From Desulfosarcina widdelii (GTDB lineage Bacteria > Desulfobacterota > Desulfobacteria > Desulfobacterales > Desulfosarcinaceae): a stretch of DNA of 64,000 nt. Below are positions 53,951-63,282 of the stretch, in pieces (position 1 is the first letter of the stretch; each line of letters starts with the position of its first letter). The notes beneath the pieces are model-generated. The model did no database searches. It worked only from the letters and a program-made list of their open reading frames with translations, and was not told the DNA's origin. Both the position numbers and the translations under genes were made by a program. The stretch is from assembly GCF_009688965.1 (NCBI RefSeq), contig NZ_AP021875.1:4712001-4776000 (forward strand), read 5' to 3'.

Positions 53951-55456
53951 TCACGGCTGCCACCAGACGGCTGTACAGTCCAGGGCGATGGTGGGATAGT
54001 TCTCCCACCAGCCCATGATACCGGCCTTCATTGCCGGTAGATTGGGGGCGGAAAAGAGAAATCCGTTGACCGCGTCATCGGCTATGATCTCCTGGCAGCG
54101 GCCGAACCACTCGGCTTTCTGCGCTTCGTTGGGAGCCTGCAGGGCCTTTTTGTAGGCATCGCGAAAAACCTGCGAGTCGTACTGAAAGTAATAGTCCGGT
54201 TTGGCGTAGATGCCGATATCCCAGGCTTCCACGTGGCCGATCATGGTGAGCTGATATTCTTTGTTTTTAAAAACACGGTCGATCCACTGCCCCCACTCCA
54301 CGATTTCGATGGTCAGATCGATGCCCACCTTGGCCAGCATATCAGCGATCACTTCTCCGGCCCGTTTGGAGTAAGAGTAGATGGCGGGCAGCTTGATGGT
54401 GGCCGCAAAGCCGTCCGGATAGCCGGCCTCGGCCAGAAGGGCTTTGGCCTTGTCCGGATCGTAGGGAAAGCGGTCCGTGAGATCTTTGTAGTAGGGGGTG
54501 GAGGGCGACCAGTGGGAGCCGATGGGGGTGCCGTAGCCGAACATCACCAGATCGACGACCGCCTGGCGGTCGATGGCGTGGGCCATGGCCCGGCGAACCA
54601 GCAGGTTGTCGAAGGGAGCGGCCCGGTTGTTGGTGGACATGATCACTTCGCCGGTAGTCGTCCCGGCGTAGACCTTGAAGCGCGGGTCCTTTTCCAGCAG
54701 CATGGCCGATTCGGGGGCTAGTATATAACCTATTACATCGATATCGCCGGCCTTGAGGGCGGCAACCTGGGCGGCCGGGTCGCTGATGAAGCGGAAGACG
54801 ACCCGGTCCAGATAGGGCAGGAAAGGATTCCAGTAGTCATCATAGCGGGCCATTTCGACCCGGTCGCCCCGCACCCATTTGACGAATCGAAACGGCCCGG
54901 TGCCGATGGGATTGGATTTGGCTTCTTCGTAGCCTTTGGTGGGAAGCATGACCGCATCGCCCTCGGCCATATGAGCGATGAAAAGGGCATCCACGGCTTT
55001 GAGCCGCAGGATCAGGGTGTGGCTGTCCGGCATTTCGATGGCCTCGATGCCGTCGAAATACTCGGGATGGGGATTGCCGTTTTTCGGATCGGCGGCCCGC
55101 TCCAGATTCCATTTGGCCACCTGGGCGTCGAAGGCTTCCCCATTGTGAAAACGGACCCCTTTGCGCAGGTGGAAGGTGTAAACCCGGCCGTCGGCGGACA
55201 CATTCCATCCATTGGCCAGGCCGGGCAGAAAATTGCCGTTGCTGTCGACCTTCACCAGGCCCTCGTAGATGTTGGCGTACACCACCCGGTCAATGGCCGC
55301 TTCCGTACCGGCCGTGGGGTCCAGTCCCGGCGGTTCGGCCGGCTGGCAAACCGTCAGAGACCCGCCCCGGACAGGCGTCTGGGCGTTGGCAGGGGGCATC
55401 CACAGGACCAATGAGGAGAGGAACAGTAGAAAAAAGAACCGGCCGGTAGTGCTCAT
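53951..55456 (-). CDS. dppA: Dipeptide/oligopeptide substrate-binding protein (DppA/OppA type)
   Basis: A 501-residue SBP_bac_5 protein. The signal peptide spans residues 1-26 (FFFLLFLSSLVLWMPPANAQ). GGSLTVCQPAEPPGLDPTAG opens the mature part and VYTFHLRKGVRFHNGEAFD is the family signature. It binds peptides in the periplasm for DppBCDF. The start at 55456 follows AAAGGAG. It lies 47 bases after the P1 aminopeptidase gene and has the highest expected expression of the operon. Confidence 0.92.
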   Translation of the reverse strand: MSTTGRFFFLLFLSSLVLWMPPANAQTPVRGGSLTVCQPAEPPGLDPTAGTEAAIDRVVYANIYEGLVKVDSNGNFLPGLANGWNVSADGRVYTFHLRKGVRFHNGEAFDAQVAKWNLERAADPKNGNPHPEYFDGIEAIEMPDSHTLILRLKAVDALFIAHMAEGDAVMLPTKGYEEAKSNPIGTGPFRFVKWVRGDRVEMARYDDYWNPFLPYLDRVVFRFISDPAAQVAALKAGDIDVIGYILAPESAMLLEKDPRFKVYAGTTTGEVIMSTNNRAAPFDNLLVRRAMAHAIDRQAVVDLVMFGYGTPIGSHWSPSTPYYKDLTDRFPYDPDKAKALLAEAGYPDGFAATIKLPAIYSYSKRAGEVIADMLAKVGIDLTIEIVEWGQWIDRVFKNKEYQLTMIGHVEAWDIGIYAKPDYYFQYDSQVFRDAYKKALQAPNEAQKAEWFGRCQEIIADDAVNGFLFSAPNLPAMKAGIMGWWENYPTIALDCTAVWWQP

Positions 55457-55503
55457 TTTTACTCCTTTCTGCACGGATATGGGGGTAAAACGAAAAGGAG
55501 CCG

Positions 55504-56508
55504 TCAGCGGCGATCGAGATCGCGATAGGCGGTCATGCCGTAAGCGCTTTCGGCATCCAGAATCGCATGGATGATTGCCCGGGCCAGGCAATCGGCGGCG
55601 GCATGGCCCAGTTCGTTGATGGCCGGGGCCAGCGGTGCCGCAAAAAAACCGTCTGTTTCCGGAAGGGGCTGCCTGCCGGTGGAGAGGCAAAAAACGATGT
55701 CGCCGTCGAACATGGTATGGGCGGGACGGATAGCTCGGGCCATCCCGTCGTGGGCCATCATGGCGATTTTTTTTGCCTGGGCCTTGTTCAAGACGGCACC
55801 GGTGGCGACCACGGCCAGGGTGGTGTTCTGTCCCGGCTTACCCGGTGATGGACCGGGAAGGGCAACCGGTTGGCGCAGGCGACCGCCGAATTCTTCATCC
55901 ATTTCCAGCCGGGCTTCCCAGAAGATGCCCGTAGACGGATTGATGGTGGAACCCAAACTGTTGACTGCTGCAAGGGCGGCGACGGTGACGCCGGTTTCCA
56001 GCACCACGCTGGCGGTGCCCAGACCGCCTTTGATACCGCCGGCCATGGCACCCGTTCCGGCACCCACACAGCCGGTCTGCACCAGTCCTGAATCGGCGGC
56101 CCGGCAGGCCGCCTGGCCCCACTCGCCGTCCACCGATGGTCTGAAATCCGAACCGCGTCCCAGATCGAACAGAACGGCTGCCGGTACAATGGGGGCGACG
56201 TGGTCGTCATCCAGGGCAAATCCCATCTTCCGGGGTTCGAGGTGCCGCACCACGCCGTCGGCCGCAGCAAGACCGAAAACCGATCCGCCCGACAGGCAGA
56301 CGGCGTTGACTTTTTCAACCAGGTTTTCCGGGGCCAGCAGATCGGTTTCCCGGGTGCCCGGGGCGGCCCCGCGAACATCGACGCCGCCGATGGCTCCGTC
56401 GGGGCAAAGGACGACCGTGGTGCCGGAAGCGGCTTGCGTATCGGTGTAGCTCCCCACCCGGATGCCGGGAACATCGGTCAGCCCGTTGTGTTTACCGGTT
56501 GCTGGCAT
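55504..56508 (-). CDS. P1-family aminopeptidase (DmpA/BapA-like)
   Basis: A 334-residue P1 peptidase of the Ntn-hydrolase-like DmpA family. The N terminus GLTDVPGIRVGSYTD is typical. The autocleavage and nucleophile region is GQNTTLAVVATGAVLNKAQ, where a Thr after Asn would become the new N terminus. Family members cleave N-terminal residues from small peptides and amides; BapA enzymes prefer beta-alanyl peptides. There is no signal peptide, so it acts in the cytoplasm on imported peptides. It is immediately behind the ModE-like regulator (2 bases). Confidence 0.88.
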   Translation of the reverse strand: MPATGKHNGLTDVPGIRVGSYTDTQAASGTTVVLCPDGAIGGVDVRGAAPGTRETDLLAPENLVEKVNAVCLSGGSVFGLAAADGVVRHLEPRKMGFALDDDHVAPIVPAAVLFDLGRGSDFRPSVDGEWGQAACRAADSGLVQTGCVGAGTGAMAGGIKGGLGTASVVLETGVTVAALAAVNSLGSTINPSTGIFWEARLEMDEEFGGRLRQPVALPGPSPGKPGQNTTLAVVATGAVLNKAQAKKIAMMAHDGMARAIRPAHTMFDGDIVFCLSTGRQPLPETDGFFAAPLAPAINELGHAAADCLARAIIHAILDAESAYGMTAYRDLDRR

Positions 56509-56510
56509 GG

Positions 56511-56873
56511 CTACTTCGGATCGAGGAAGCCGGATTCGAAAAGCTCGTCGGCCTGGGTGTCGATGACCCGGGAAAGAGAGAGGTATCGGTCCATGAGAAT
56601 GTGGGCATAGGGGGTCAGGGTGGAGCCGCCTCCGCTGCTGCCACCCTGACTCTTGACCAGCAGCGGTTTGCCCAGGGCCTCTTCGGTGACTTTGATCTTG
56701 CCCCAGACCGCCCGGTAGCTCATTTTAAGCGCCTTGGCCGCAGCGTTAAGAGAGCCGCATGCTTCAACGGCTTCCAGGATTCGCATCCTGCCGAGGCCAA
56801 AAATGATGCGGCCTTTACTGTCCTCCAGCCAGACTTTGGATTTGACGTGGACCGTTCCGGTTTTTGCAGCCAT
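56511..56873 (-). CDS. ModE-N-type winged-helix regulator
   Basis: A 120-residue single-domain DNA-binding protein resembling the N-terminal half of ModE. RMRILEAVEACGSLNAAAKAL then MSYRAVWGKI is the LysR-like helix-turn-helix. SQGGSSGGGSTLTPYA is the conserved wing. It lacks the molybdate-binding TOBE domains, so it is not a complete ModE. It is the first gene of the peptidase-transporter-pan operon and probably its regulator. The ATG at 56873 follows ACAGGAGG; a longer frame from 56945 is unlikely. Confidence 0.85.
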   Translation of the reverse strand: MAAKTGTVHVKSKVWLEDSKGRIIFGLGRMRILEAVEACGSLNAAAKALKMSYRAVWGKIKVTEEALGKPLLVKSQGGSSGGGSTLTPYAHILMDRYLSLSRVIDTQADELFESGFLDPK

Positions 56874-56960
56874 TGCACCTCCTGTCAGCCGGGGAAATAT
56901 TCCATGTAACGCCAGTAAGATAACAGGCACGGAAGCAGGCGGCAAGGAAAAATCCGCTTT

Positions 56961-57560
56961 TTAGGATACGAGCAAGAGTCGGGTCACGTCATCCAGGTAG
57001 GCAAAGTAAAAGTGATCGGCACCTTCGATGATTTCCATTTCGGCGCCCCGGTTCCAGTTTACCAGCAGGGGCCGGATCAGGTAGGGCGGTGCAAATTCGT
57101 CCTGGCTGCCGGCCACGACTTTCGTAAGGCCCGGCAGGCGGATTCCGTCCGCAAAGTCGATGAAGGCCACCGGCGGGGCCACCATGGTCATCCCGTCGAC
57201 CGCCAGTCCGTTTTGCACGGCCATGGCATTGACCCAGGCACCGAAGGAATATCCGGATAGATGGATGCTCTCAACACCCTCGCTTTTAAGATAGGCAACG
57301 GCAGCGGCGACATCCTCTCGCTCCCCGATCCCGTTGTCGTGTGTTCCGGCGCTGTTTCCGGTGCCCCTGAGATTGAAGCGCAGGGTGGAAAAACCGGCCT
57401 TGCGGTAAGCGGTTTCGATGGCCTCGACCACCGGATTGAACATATCGCCGCCGTACAGCGGGTGGGGGTGGGTGATGACGGCGCCTTTTTGAGGCGTTCC
57501 GACATCCAACAGGCCCTCCAAATTACCGCATGCTGACGCAAAAGTAATTTTTTCCGCCAT
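56961..57560 (-). CDS. Alpha/beta hydrolase
   Basis: A 199-residue small alpha/beta hydrolase of the dienelactone-hydrolase-like, YqiA/Abhydrolase_6 type. The oxyanion segment is VITHPHPLYGGDMFNP, the nucleophile elbow is LSGYSFGAWV (GxSxG), the Asp is in VVAGSQDEFAPP and the His in IEGADHFYFA. Substrate unknown. It follows the PrkA-like gene by about 105 bases and may belong to the end of that cluster. The start at 57560 is chosen over a frame start at 57659. Confidence 0.82.
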   Translation of the reverse strand: MAEKITFASACGNLEGLLDVGTPQKGAVITHPHPLYGGDMFNPVVEAIETAYRKAGFSTLRFNLRGTGNSAGTHDNGIGEREDVAAAVAYLKSEGVESIHLSGYSFGAWVNAMAVQNGLAVDGMTMVAPPVAFIDFADGIRLPGLTKVVAGSQDEFAPPYLIRPLLVNWNRGAEMEIIEGADHFYFAYLDDVTRLLLVS

Positions 57561-57665
57561 GGATATGACCTTCCTCAGGTTTATAAATTCTTCGTAGGCA
57601 AATTGCGGCGGCCGGCGAAGCGGCTGCCGATATTCGTGAAATAATGCAAGCAGAAGCAATGATCG

Positions 57666-59951
57666 TCAAGGGTTGGTAAATCTCCTGGCCAGATCGTTGT
57701 CGATCACGTAAATGCAGATGGCTTGGGCACCCTGTTCCGTGTACCGATACCGTTTCATTAAATTGGCGATCAAAAAGGACACGTCTTCCCGGATTTTTTT
57801 GTCGTAGGTTTTAAAATCCTCACCGGCATAGTCCTTGATCGCTCTTCGAAAGTTTTCGTTTTCGAGAAAAGGATCCAAAACTTTTTCCTTGAGGTTGAAC
57901 TCGTAGCGGTCTTTCAAGGATCGGAAAAGTCGCGTTTCCGTCGGTGGCTTTTCGGCGACCATGATTTCCTGGGTCAGGGTGCGCGAGGTATACTCTTTCT
58001 GGGTATCTTTTCTAAGATTGAGCAACTTGATTTTTTCGACCTTTTCTCCAAGCATGCGCCGTTCGAAACTGTCCAGCATCTCCTCGGTGATGTGGAGCTG
58101 ATCGCCGGTAAAGCGACAGGTTTCCGTCGAACCGGGTTCGAAATTGACGGCGAACATGTAGTTCAGAATCTCCCGGTGAATCTGTTCTTCGTTGTAGTAG
58201 TAGAGCGACTCTTTGACTTCCTGGAGAATGGTGAAATCGTACAGGGTCAAAAGCGAATCCAGCAGTCCATCCGGAATCGAGGCCTTCAACTCCTTTTGTC
58301 CGTGGAAGAACTTGCAAAGCATGGCCATATCGATCAATTCGCCCGACTTGGCGTATGTGGCGTAGAAGGTGTTGAAGATTTTGATGGAATCCCTACCGGA
58401 TATGCCCTGGCGACCTTCGCTTGTCGATTCCCCGATGATGCGCCGCCGCCGCTTGGCGGTCAGGGCCTTGCGGTCTTCTTCCGACAGCCACTCCGGGATG
58501 TGGCCGGTGTAGATCTCCATCTTTAGCAGTTGAAGGTTTTTATCGCAGTACCGGCGGTATTTCTCGGGCTCCGGAATCCATTCCAGCATGGCCTCGGATC
58601 GCAGGCTCAACCGCGACGAAATGATGACCCGGGCAAAGTTGTGCAACACGCGCGGCAAAAAGCTTTCATCAATGTGTGCACCGAATACATCGCGGTAAAT
58701 TTCGACTTCCGTATTCAGGTCGAGGACATAAGGGATGGTGATGTAGACGATACGGTCGGAAAAGGACTGAAAATCCTTGATGTTCTTCTTGTCTTCCGGA
58801 TTCATTACGGCCAGGAACAGGGAATTGACGCTCTCTTCGATGTCCTCCACCTTGTGCAGGCCTTCGCTGATGACGTTGTGCAGTTCGATGAGCCGTTCGA
58901 TGTTGTGGGATTTGATATCCATCAGGGCGTAGATGCCGTTGTTGGTTCTGGCGAAAGGGGAGTGGATGTAGCGGACCTGGTTGCTGTCCGAAAAGAGCTG
59001 GTTGATCATGCGCTGGAGAATTTCATTGGTCTGGATTACCTGTTTGATGGGCCGGTCTCCCGGAGAAAAGACGCTGATGCCCCGACCCAACCGGCGATTG
59101 AAGTGATATGGGACAGCGTAAACCATTTCGAAGACTTTTGCCGGACTTTTCAGCCGGGTGATCAGGGCGTCGTAAATGGACGTGCAAATCGTGCACGGAA
59201 GATCGTGGAAGATCCATTCGTAGGCCTTGTCGGTAAAAAGAGTGTATTTGAAGGCGTTGTTGTCGAACAATTCGTCCAGAAATCGTCTTCTCTGGGCCTT
59301 GGGGATCATCAACAGCGGATTGTCGTGGCAGGGGCATGGCACTTCCACATATGGGCTGTTGGCCTTGTGCTTGGCCATGGCCCGCACGATATCGAACTGC
59401 CGCTTTTCGGAACGGCTGGTTTGCAGCAGGCTTTCCAGAATGGAAGCCGTTTCGCTGCCATCTTCTTGGGGTAACTGACTCCGATCCAGCCGCCACACCG
59501 TTTCGTAGCGCGTTCCCGCTTCCATATTGGCATATTCTTCGAAACGTTTGAGCAGATTGTTCAAAAAGGTGCTTTTGCCGCAACCGTGGGGGCCGTCGAA
59601 GATGTAGATCTTGTTCTGCTGGGCGCCCGCCCGCAAGGCGTCCACATGGTTGACCAGCCGATTGGCAAAGAGCCGGTCGGCGAAAAAGGGGTGGTCGGCA
59701 TCCTTTACGAACAGCTCGCTGCAGTCGTAGCTGACGTATTGAATGGATTCCGGATCATTGGGGTACTCATCGACCCCCTCGCCCACATATTCCTTGAACA
59801 GGTCGTGAAAGACCTGAAACACATTGCGAATGGTGGCGACAGGGTTTTCGTGAACCAGGTGGAGGAACGCCTCGAAGGAGATGGGCTCGCGATGGTTGGT
59901 TTCGTCGCTTCCCGTGTCGATGTGTCGCATGGCGTTGGATATGTTGTCCAT
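57666..59951 (-). CDS. PrkA-type serine protein kinase (variant copy)
   Basis: A 761-residue AAA-type PrkA protein. The P-loop is FDGPHGCGKSTFLNNL (residues about 118-133). Between about residues 200 and 275 there is a Cys-rich insert (VEVPCPCHDN and LPCTICTSIY), a possible metal site. An arginine-rich stretch (KALTAKRRRRIIGE) lies in the middle. The end resembles PrkA C termini (DVSFLIANLMKRYRYTEQGA). PrkA kinases work with YhbH and SpoVR in stress and starvation responses. It follows SpoVR by 15 bases and differs strongly from the second PrkA that enters the window at its right edge. Confidence 0.85.
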   Translation of the reverse strand: MDNISNAMRHIDTGSDETNHREPISFEAFLHLVHENPVATIRNVFQVFHDLFKEYVGEGVDEYPNDPESIQYVSYDCSELFVKDADHPFFADRLFANRLVNHVDALRAGAQQNKIYIFDGPHGCGKSTFLNNLLKRFEEYANMEAGTRYETVWRLDRSQLPQEDGSETASILESLLQTSRSEKRQFDIVRAMAKHKANSPYVEVPCPCHDNPLLMIPKAQRRRFLDELFDNNAFKYTLFTDKAYEWIFHDLPCTICTSIYDALITRLKSPAKVFEMVYAVPYHFNRRLGRGISVFSPGDRPIKQVIQTNEILQRMINQLFSDSNQVRYIHSPFARTNNGIYALMDIKSHNIERLIELHNVISEGLHKVEDIEESVNSLFLAVMNPEDKKNIKDFQSFSDRIVYITIPYVLDLNTEVEIYRDVFGAHIDESFLPRVLHNFARVIISSRLSLRSEAMLEWIPEPEKYRRYCDKNLQLLKMEIYTGHIPEWLSEEDRKALTAKRRRRIIGESTSEGRQGISGRDSIKIFNTFYATYAKSGELIDMAMLCKFFHGQKELKASIPDGLLDSLLTLYDFTILQEVKESLYYYNEEQIHREILNYMFAVNFEPGSTETCRFTGDQLHITEEMLDSFERRMLGEKVEKIKLLNLRKDTQKEYTSRTLTQEIMVAEKPPTETRLFRSLKDRYEFNLKEKVLDPFLENENFRRAIKDYAGEDFKTYDKKIREDVSFLIANLMKRYRYTEQGAQAICIYVIDNDLARRFTNP

Positions 59952-59966
59952 GGCGGCCTCATAGAG

Positions 59967-61619
59967 CTATAGAACTGTTTTGCTGAACTTGCGGTCTTTC
60001 ATGGTATAGCGAACCCGCTGCCATTTGATCTCCCGGGGTTTTTCCGCCTCGGTCTGCGGTGCAGGCATCCCGGGAATGACGGGCAGGGTCTGGGAACGCG
60101 GCGTCGGGACCACTTCCATGGTTTCCAGTTCTACCAGACCGCCCCAAAGATATTCGATCCCCAGCATGGTGTTGGAGATGTATTCGGTGAGCAAAGGCTT
60201 GCCTTCGAAGCGGTGGTTCAGATAGATGCCGTTGTCCCCGGTTTTTTCCGGGTCGATTTCGATGCACGGTGGATGGTACATGGTGTCCATGAGCATCTTT
60301 CTGTAATCGTCGGCGTTGCGGCTTTTGACATAGTATTCCCAAACCATTTTTTTCTGGTTCAGGCGCCGGCCGGCAACAAAAAGCTTGTTGGCCGTAACGA
60401 AATCCTGGTTCACGAAGCTGTTGACAAAGGTGAAGTCCGAGAAATTCTCGCGAACGTCGAAAATAAACGTCTTGCCGCGGCCGGTTTTGGCATCGAAGTT
60501 TTTGCGCTTCCCGGCGTGGACCAAATGTTGGTATTCCCAGGAAATGCGCCCCTTTTCCGCCATTTCCTCCAAAAAGTAGAACAACCGCATGCCCAGGGCG
60601 TAGGGGTTCAGCCCTACACGGGGCATGGCCGTCACCCCGGCGTTGACCCTGGCAAAATCGATCTCGTGTCCCTGGATGCGATCGTCCTGCATATACAGGG
60701 TTTCATGCCAGTAGGACGCCCATCCTTCGTTCATGATTTTGGTACGGATCTGGGGTTGAAAAAACAGCGCCGTTTTGCGGACGATCTGCATCACCATCAA
60801 CATCCACCGGTTTTCTTCGCGGCGGAGTTTCTTGGAATGCTCCATGATGAATTCCAAAAGATCCCGAGGTTTGTTTTTCTTCGTTTCCTGATATTTCTTG
60901 AACAGATTGCCGAACTCGGGACGCCTGCGGTCTATTCTTGAAAAAAAGGTCTGCTCGCCCAGCAGCGGATCTTCACGAATACAGGCATTGTACTCCTCCA
61001 ATGCCTTGATGTATTTGCCAGTATTGACTCGAACAATGTCCTGCAGATAGACATCGAAATAGTAATTCACCTTCTCGGAAATATCGGCATCCGGAACGGA
61101 AAAGAGTGAAGACAACAGTCCGTGATAGCCGACGAGATTGTCGATTCCGCGGGTGAATTCAATCACGTAATCCACCCAGCGTCCCTGTTCGGTGCGCAGC
61201 CGGGCAATGGTGCGTTTGTCTGAAAGCGCTTCGCCGTTGAAATCGTAGTCCCAGGTGTGCCGAAAGTAGAGGTTGTTCTGGAAAAAATCGATATGGGCCA
61301 ACACGTGATAGAAGATCATCACATTGAGCCAGTCCGGATTGTTGTCGTTGTAAAAAGAGATCGCCGGGCGGGTGTTGATCACCGTTTCGTAAGGGTTGCT
61401 GGGGTAGAGTTCATACTTGCCCTTTTCTTTGAGCACCTCCACATCCTGGACCCAGTAGTCATAAAGGGTCGGAATCATCATTTTGGGGGAAAGCTCGATC
61501 AGGTCCCGGTTGGTGACGATGTATTCCAGGCTCTCCTCTTCAAAGCGCAGTCCTGCGTCATGGGCCCGCAGCTTGCAGCCCTCCATGATGGTTTTGGTGT
61601 GCTGGTCGATCAGTTCCAT
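59967..61619 (-). CDS. spoVR: SpoVR-family protein
   Basis: A 550-residue SpoVR/YcgB protein. NDNNPDWLNVMIFYHVLAHIDFFQNN and INEGWASYWHETLYMQ-like segments (NEGWASYWHE) carry conserved His and Glu residues. Its role is unclear; in Bacillus it is needed for the spore cortex, and in enterobacteria it acts with the YeaG/YeaH system. It lies 24 bases after yhbH and 15 before the PrkA-like kinase, so all three are one operon. The ATG at 61619 is preferred over TTG 61625. Confidence 0.93.
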   Translation of the reverse strand: MELIDQHTKTIMEGCKLRAHDAGLRFEEESLEYIVTNRDLIELSPKMMIPTLYDYWVQDVEVLKEKGKYELYPSNPYETVINTRPAISFYNDNNPDWLNVMIFYHVLAHIDFFQNNLYFRHTWDYDFNGEALSDKRTIARLRTEQGRWVDYVIEFTRGIDNLVGYHGLLSSLFSVPDADISEKVNYYFDVYLQDIVRVNTGKYIKALEEYNACIREDPLLGEQTFFSRIDRRRPEFGNLFKKYQETKKNKPRDLLEFIMEHSKKLRREENRWMLMVMQIVRKTALFFQPQIRTKIMNEGWASYWHETLYMQDDRIQGHEIDFARVNAGVTAMPRVGLNPYALGMRLFYFLEEMAEKGRISWEYQHLVHAGKRKNFDAKTGRGKTFIFDVRENFSDFTFVNSFVNQDFVTANKLFVAGRRLNQKKMVWEYYVKSRNADDYRKMLMDTMYHPPCIEIDPEKTGDNGIYLNHRFEGKPLLTEYISNTMLGIEYLWGGLVELETMEVVPTPRSQTLPVIPGMPAPQTEAEKPREIKWQRVRYTMKDRKFSKTVL

Positions 61620-61643
61620 AGGCAATCCGCTTTAATGGGGCCT

Positions 61644-63038
61644 TCAGGAGATCAGCCGTTTGATCCCCTCGATCAGCCGTGGTTCGTCCGCGCTTTCATG
61701 GAGTACGTCCAGGCGAATGAGATTGGTGTGCTTTTCTAGCAATTGGGACTTTTTCAGGTAGCGCTCCACCTCCGTCCGGTTCTCGGGACCACCTCCGTGT
61801 TCGACCACGGTCACCCCGATGCGGCTGGCAACCTTCATCATTTCACGCAGGGCTGGAATGGCTTTTTTGCCTTCCGTGTCCCAGTCGTCTCCATCGGTGC
61901 CGTGAAACACGTAGATGTTGTAATCCGCCGCCAGATTTTCCTCTTTCACGATCTGGTTGACCTTCTCGTAGGCGGAAAACACCTGGGTGCCTCCGGCGAC
62001 CTTGGAGTTGTAGTAAGTATAAAAATCCTCGACTTCCTTGGCCTGGGTGTCATGAAGGATAAATCGGGATTCCACCTGATTGGCGTATTGGTACAGCAGC
62101 CAACTGTAGATGAGCACGTGCTGGGTTACCACCAGTTCGGTTGCTTTTCCGGCCATGGATCCGGAATAATCCCTGAGAAAAAAGACCACCGCCTGGGATT
62201 CGAAATCCTTTTCCTTGGAAAGGATGCGGTAAATCCTGTCCCGGGGAGAAATGATGAGCTGCGATGGATCGATATCCTCCACATCCGGGAGATTTCCCAG
62301 ATGAATGTTGGTCTCGATGATTTCCCGTAAGGTGGCTTTTTTGTCCAGTACCTGGCCGAAGCCACGGTTGCGGTCGGTCATGTCGTACGTGTACCGGGTC
62401 AAAGAGCGCTTTTTGCCCTTGTCTTTCAGATTGGGCAGTTCGAACTGCTCGGTGAGAATCCTGCCCAGATCGTAGGCCGAGGACTCCATTTCATGCTGGC
62501 CGCCATCGCCTTCGCCGGGTCCCCCGGCGCCGGCCTGATCGGGATCGCGGACCGGCTGTTCGCCGATCACTTCGCCTTCTTCGCCATCTCCGCTGCCGCC
62601 CTGTCCCTGGCCTTCTTCCTGGGCGGTGAAGCGGGGATCGTGGATGAATTTTTCTTCCACTGTGGTGGGCACTACCACCACCTTGCCCTTGCCCGCCCTG
62701 CCGGGTTTGATCATTTTGCCGACCCGGATTTTGCGGGGAAAGCCGTCTTTTTCCCGCTGGCGGTCTTTTTCGAGTAATTCGTCGATGGAGCGGATATGGC
62801 TGACGTAGGATCCCCGGGGTTGGGCCATGGCCTGCAGGAACATCAGGTCGTTGTATCCGTACAGATTAATCAGTTGGATCTCGCCTTTGTCGGTGCGCAC
62901 CAAAGCCATGTCGCCCGGGACCGCGGGCATCTCGTGCGTGCGTTCGTCGTTGAGTTCCAGGAGAATTTTTTCCTCCTGTTCGGCGGTCAAGCCGGCTTCG
63001 CGAAGCTTGGCATAAATTTCTTTGAGTGCAGTTTTCAT
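61644..63038 (-). CDS. yhbH: YhbH/YeaH-family protein (DUF444) with VWA-like domain
   Basis: A 464-residue protein. A central acidic, Gly/Gln-rich linker (EEGQGQGGSGDGEEGEV, residues about 145-195) separates an N-terminal domain from a C-terminal VWA-like domain with MIDAS motif FFLRDYSGSMAG. HGTDGDDWDTEGK is also conserved in the family. It accompanies PrkA and SpoVR in nearly all genomes, probably as an adaptor or substrate of the kinase. It is transcribed with spoVR. Upstream lie a small lipoprotein frame and element D. Confidence 0.93.
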   Translation of the reverse strand: MKTALKEIYAKLREAGLTAEQEEKILLELNDERTHEMPAVPGDMALVRTDKGEIQLINLYGYNDLMFLQAMAQPRGSYVSHIRSIDELLEKDRQREKDGFPRKIRVGKMIKPGRAGKGKVVVVPTTVEEKFIHDPRFTAQEEGQGQGGSGDGEEGEVIGEQPVRDPDQAGAGGPGEGDGGQHEMESSAYDLGRILTEQFELPNLKDKGKKRSLTRYTYDMTDRNRGFGQVLDKKATLREIIETNIHLGNLPDVEDIDPSQLIISPRDRIYRILSKEKDFESQAVVFFLRDYSGSMAGKATELVVTQHVLIYSWLLYQYANQVESRFILHDTQAKEVEDFYTYYNSKVAGGTQVFSAYEKVNQIVKEENLAADYNIYVFHGTDGDDWDTEGKKAIPALREMMKVASRIGVTVVEHGGGPENRTEVERYLKKSQLLEKHTNLIRLDVLHESADEPRLIEGIKRLIS

Positions 63039-63069
63039 AAATTTACAAACTTCATTGATATTGGCTTGA

Positions 63070-63243
63070 TTACTGTTTTACTTTTCTTTCTTTTGAGATA
63101 AACATGCCCGCCAGAAAAGTAAAAAGGTATTTCAATGGTTCATGCATTTTGTCAAAAGGCTGCCAATCCTGATTGAAACACCCACAAAACAAACAAAGAA
63201 TCAGTACAAAACAAGCTGTAAAAGTTATTGTGTTTTTGACCAA
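63070..63243 (-). CDS. Short lipoprotein-like ORF (57 residues)
   Basis: A short frame between the first prkA and yhbH. It starts at a TTG (63243) with GAGG 8 bases upstream. The product begins VKNTITFTACFVLILCLFCGC, a signal sequence with a lipobox ending in Cys at about residue 20-22, then NQDWQPFDKMHEPLKYLF and a second hydrophobic stretch, and ends basic (SKERKVKQ). A signal peptide plus ribosome binding site in the right place argues for a real gene. Function unknown. It is AT-richer than its neighbours. Confidence 0.45.
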   Translation of the reverse strand: MVKNTITFTACFVLILCLFCGCFNQDWQPFDKMHEPLKYLFTFLAGMFISKERKVKQ

Positions 63244-63282
63244 ATTTTTACCTCAATAAATGATACTTGTTGGGTTTTACAT

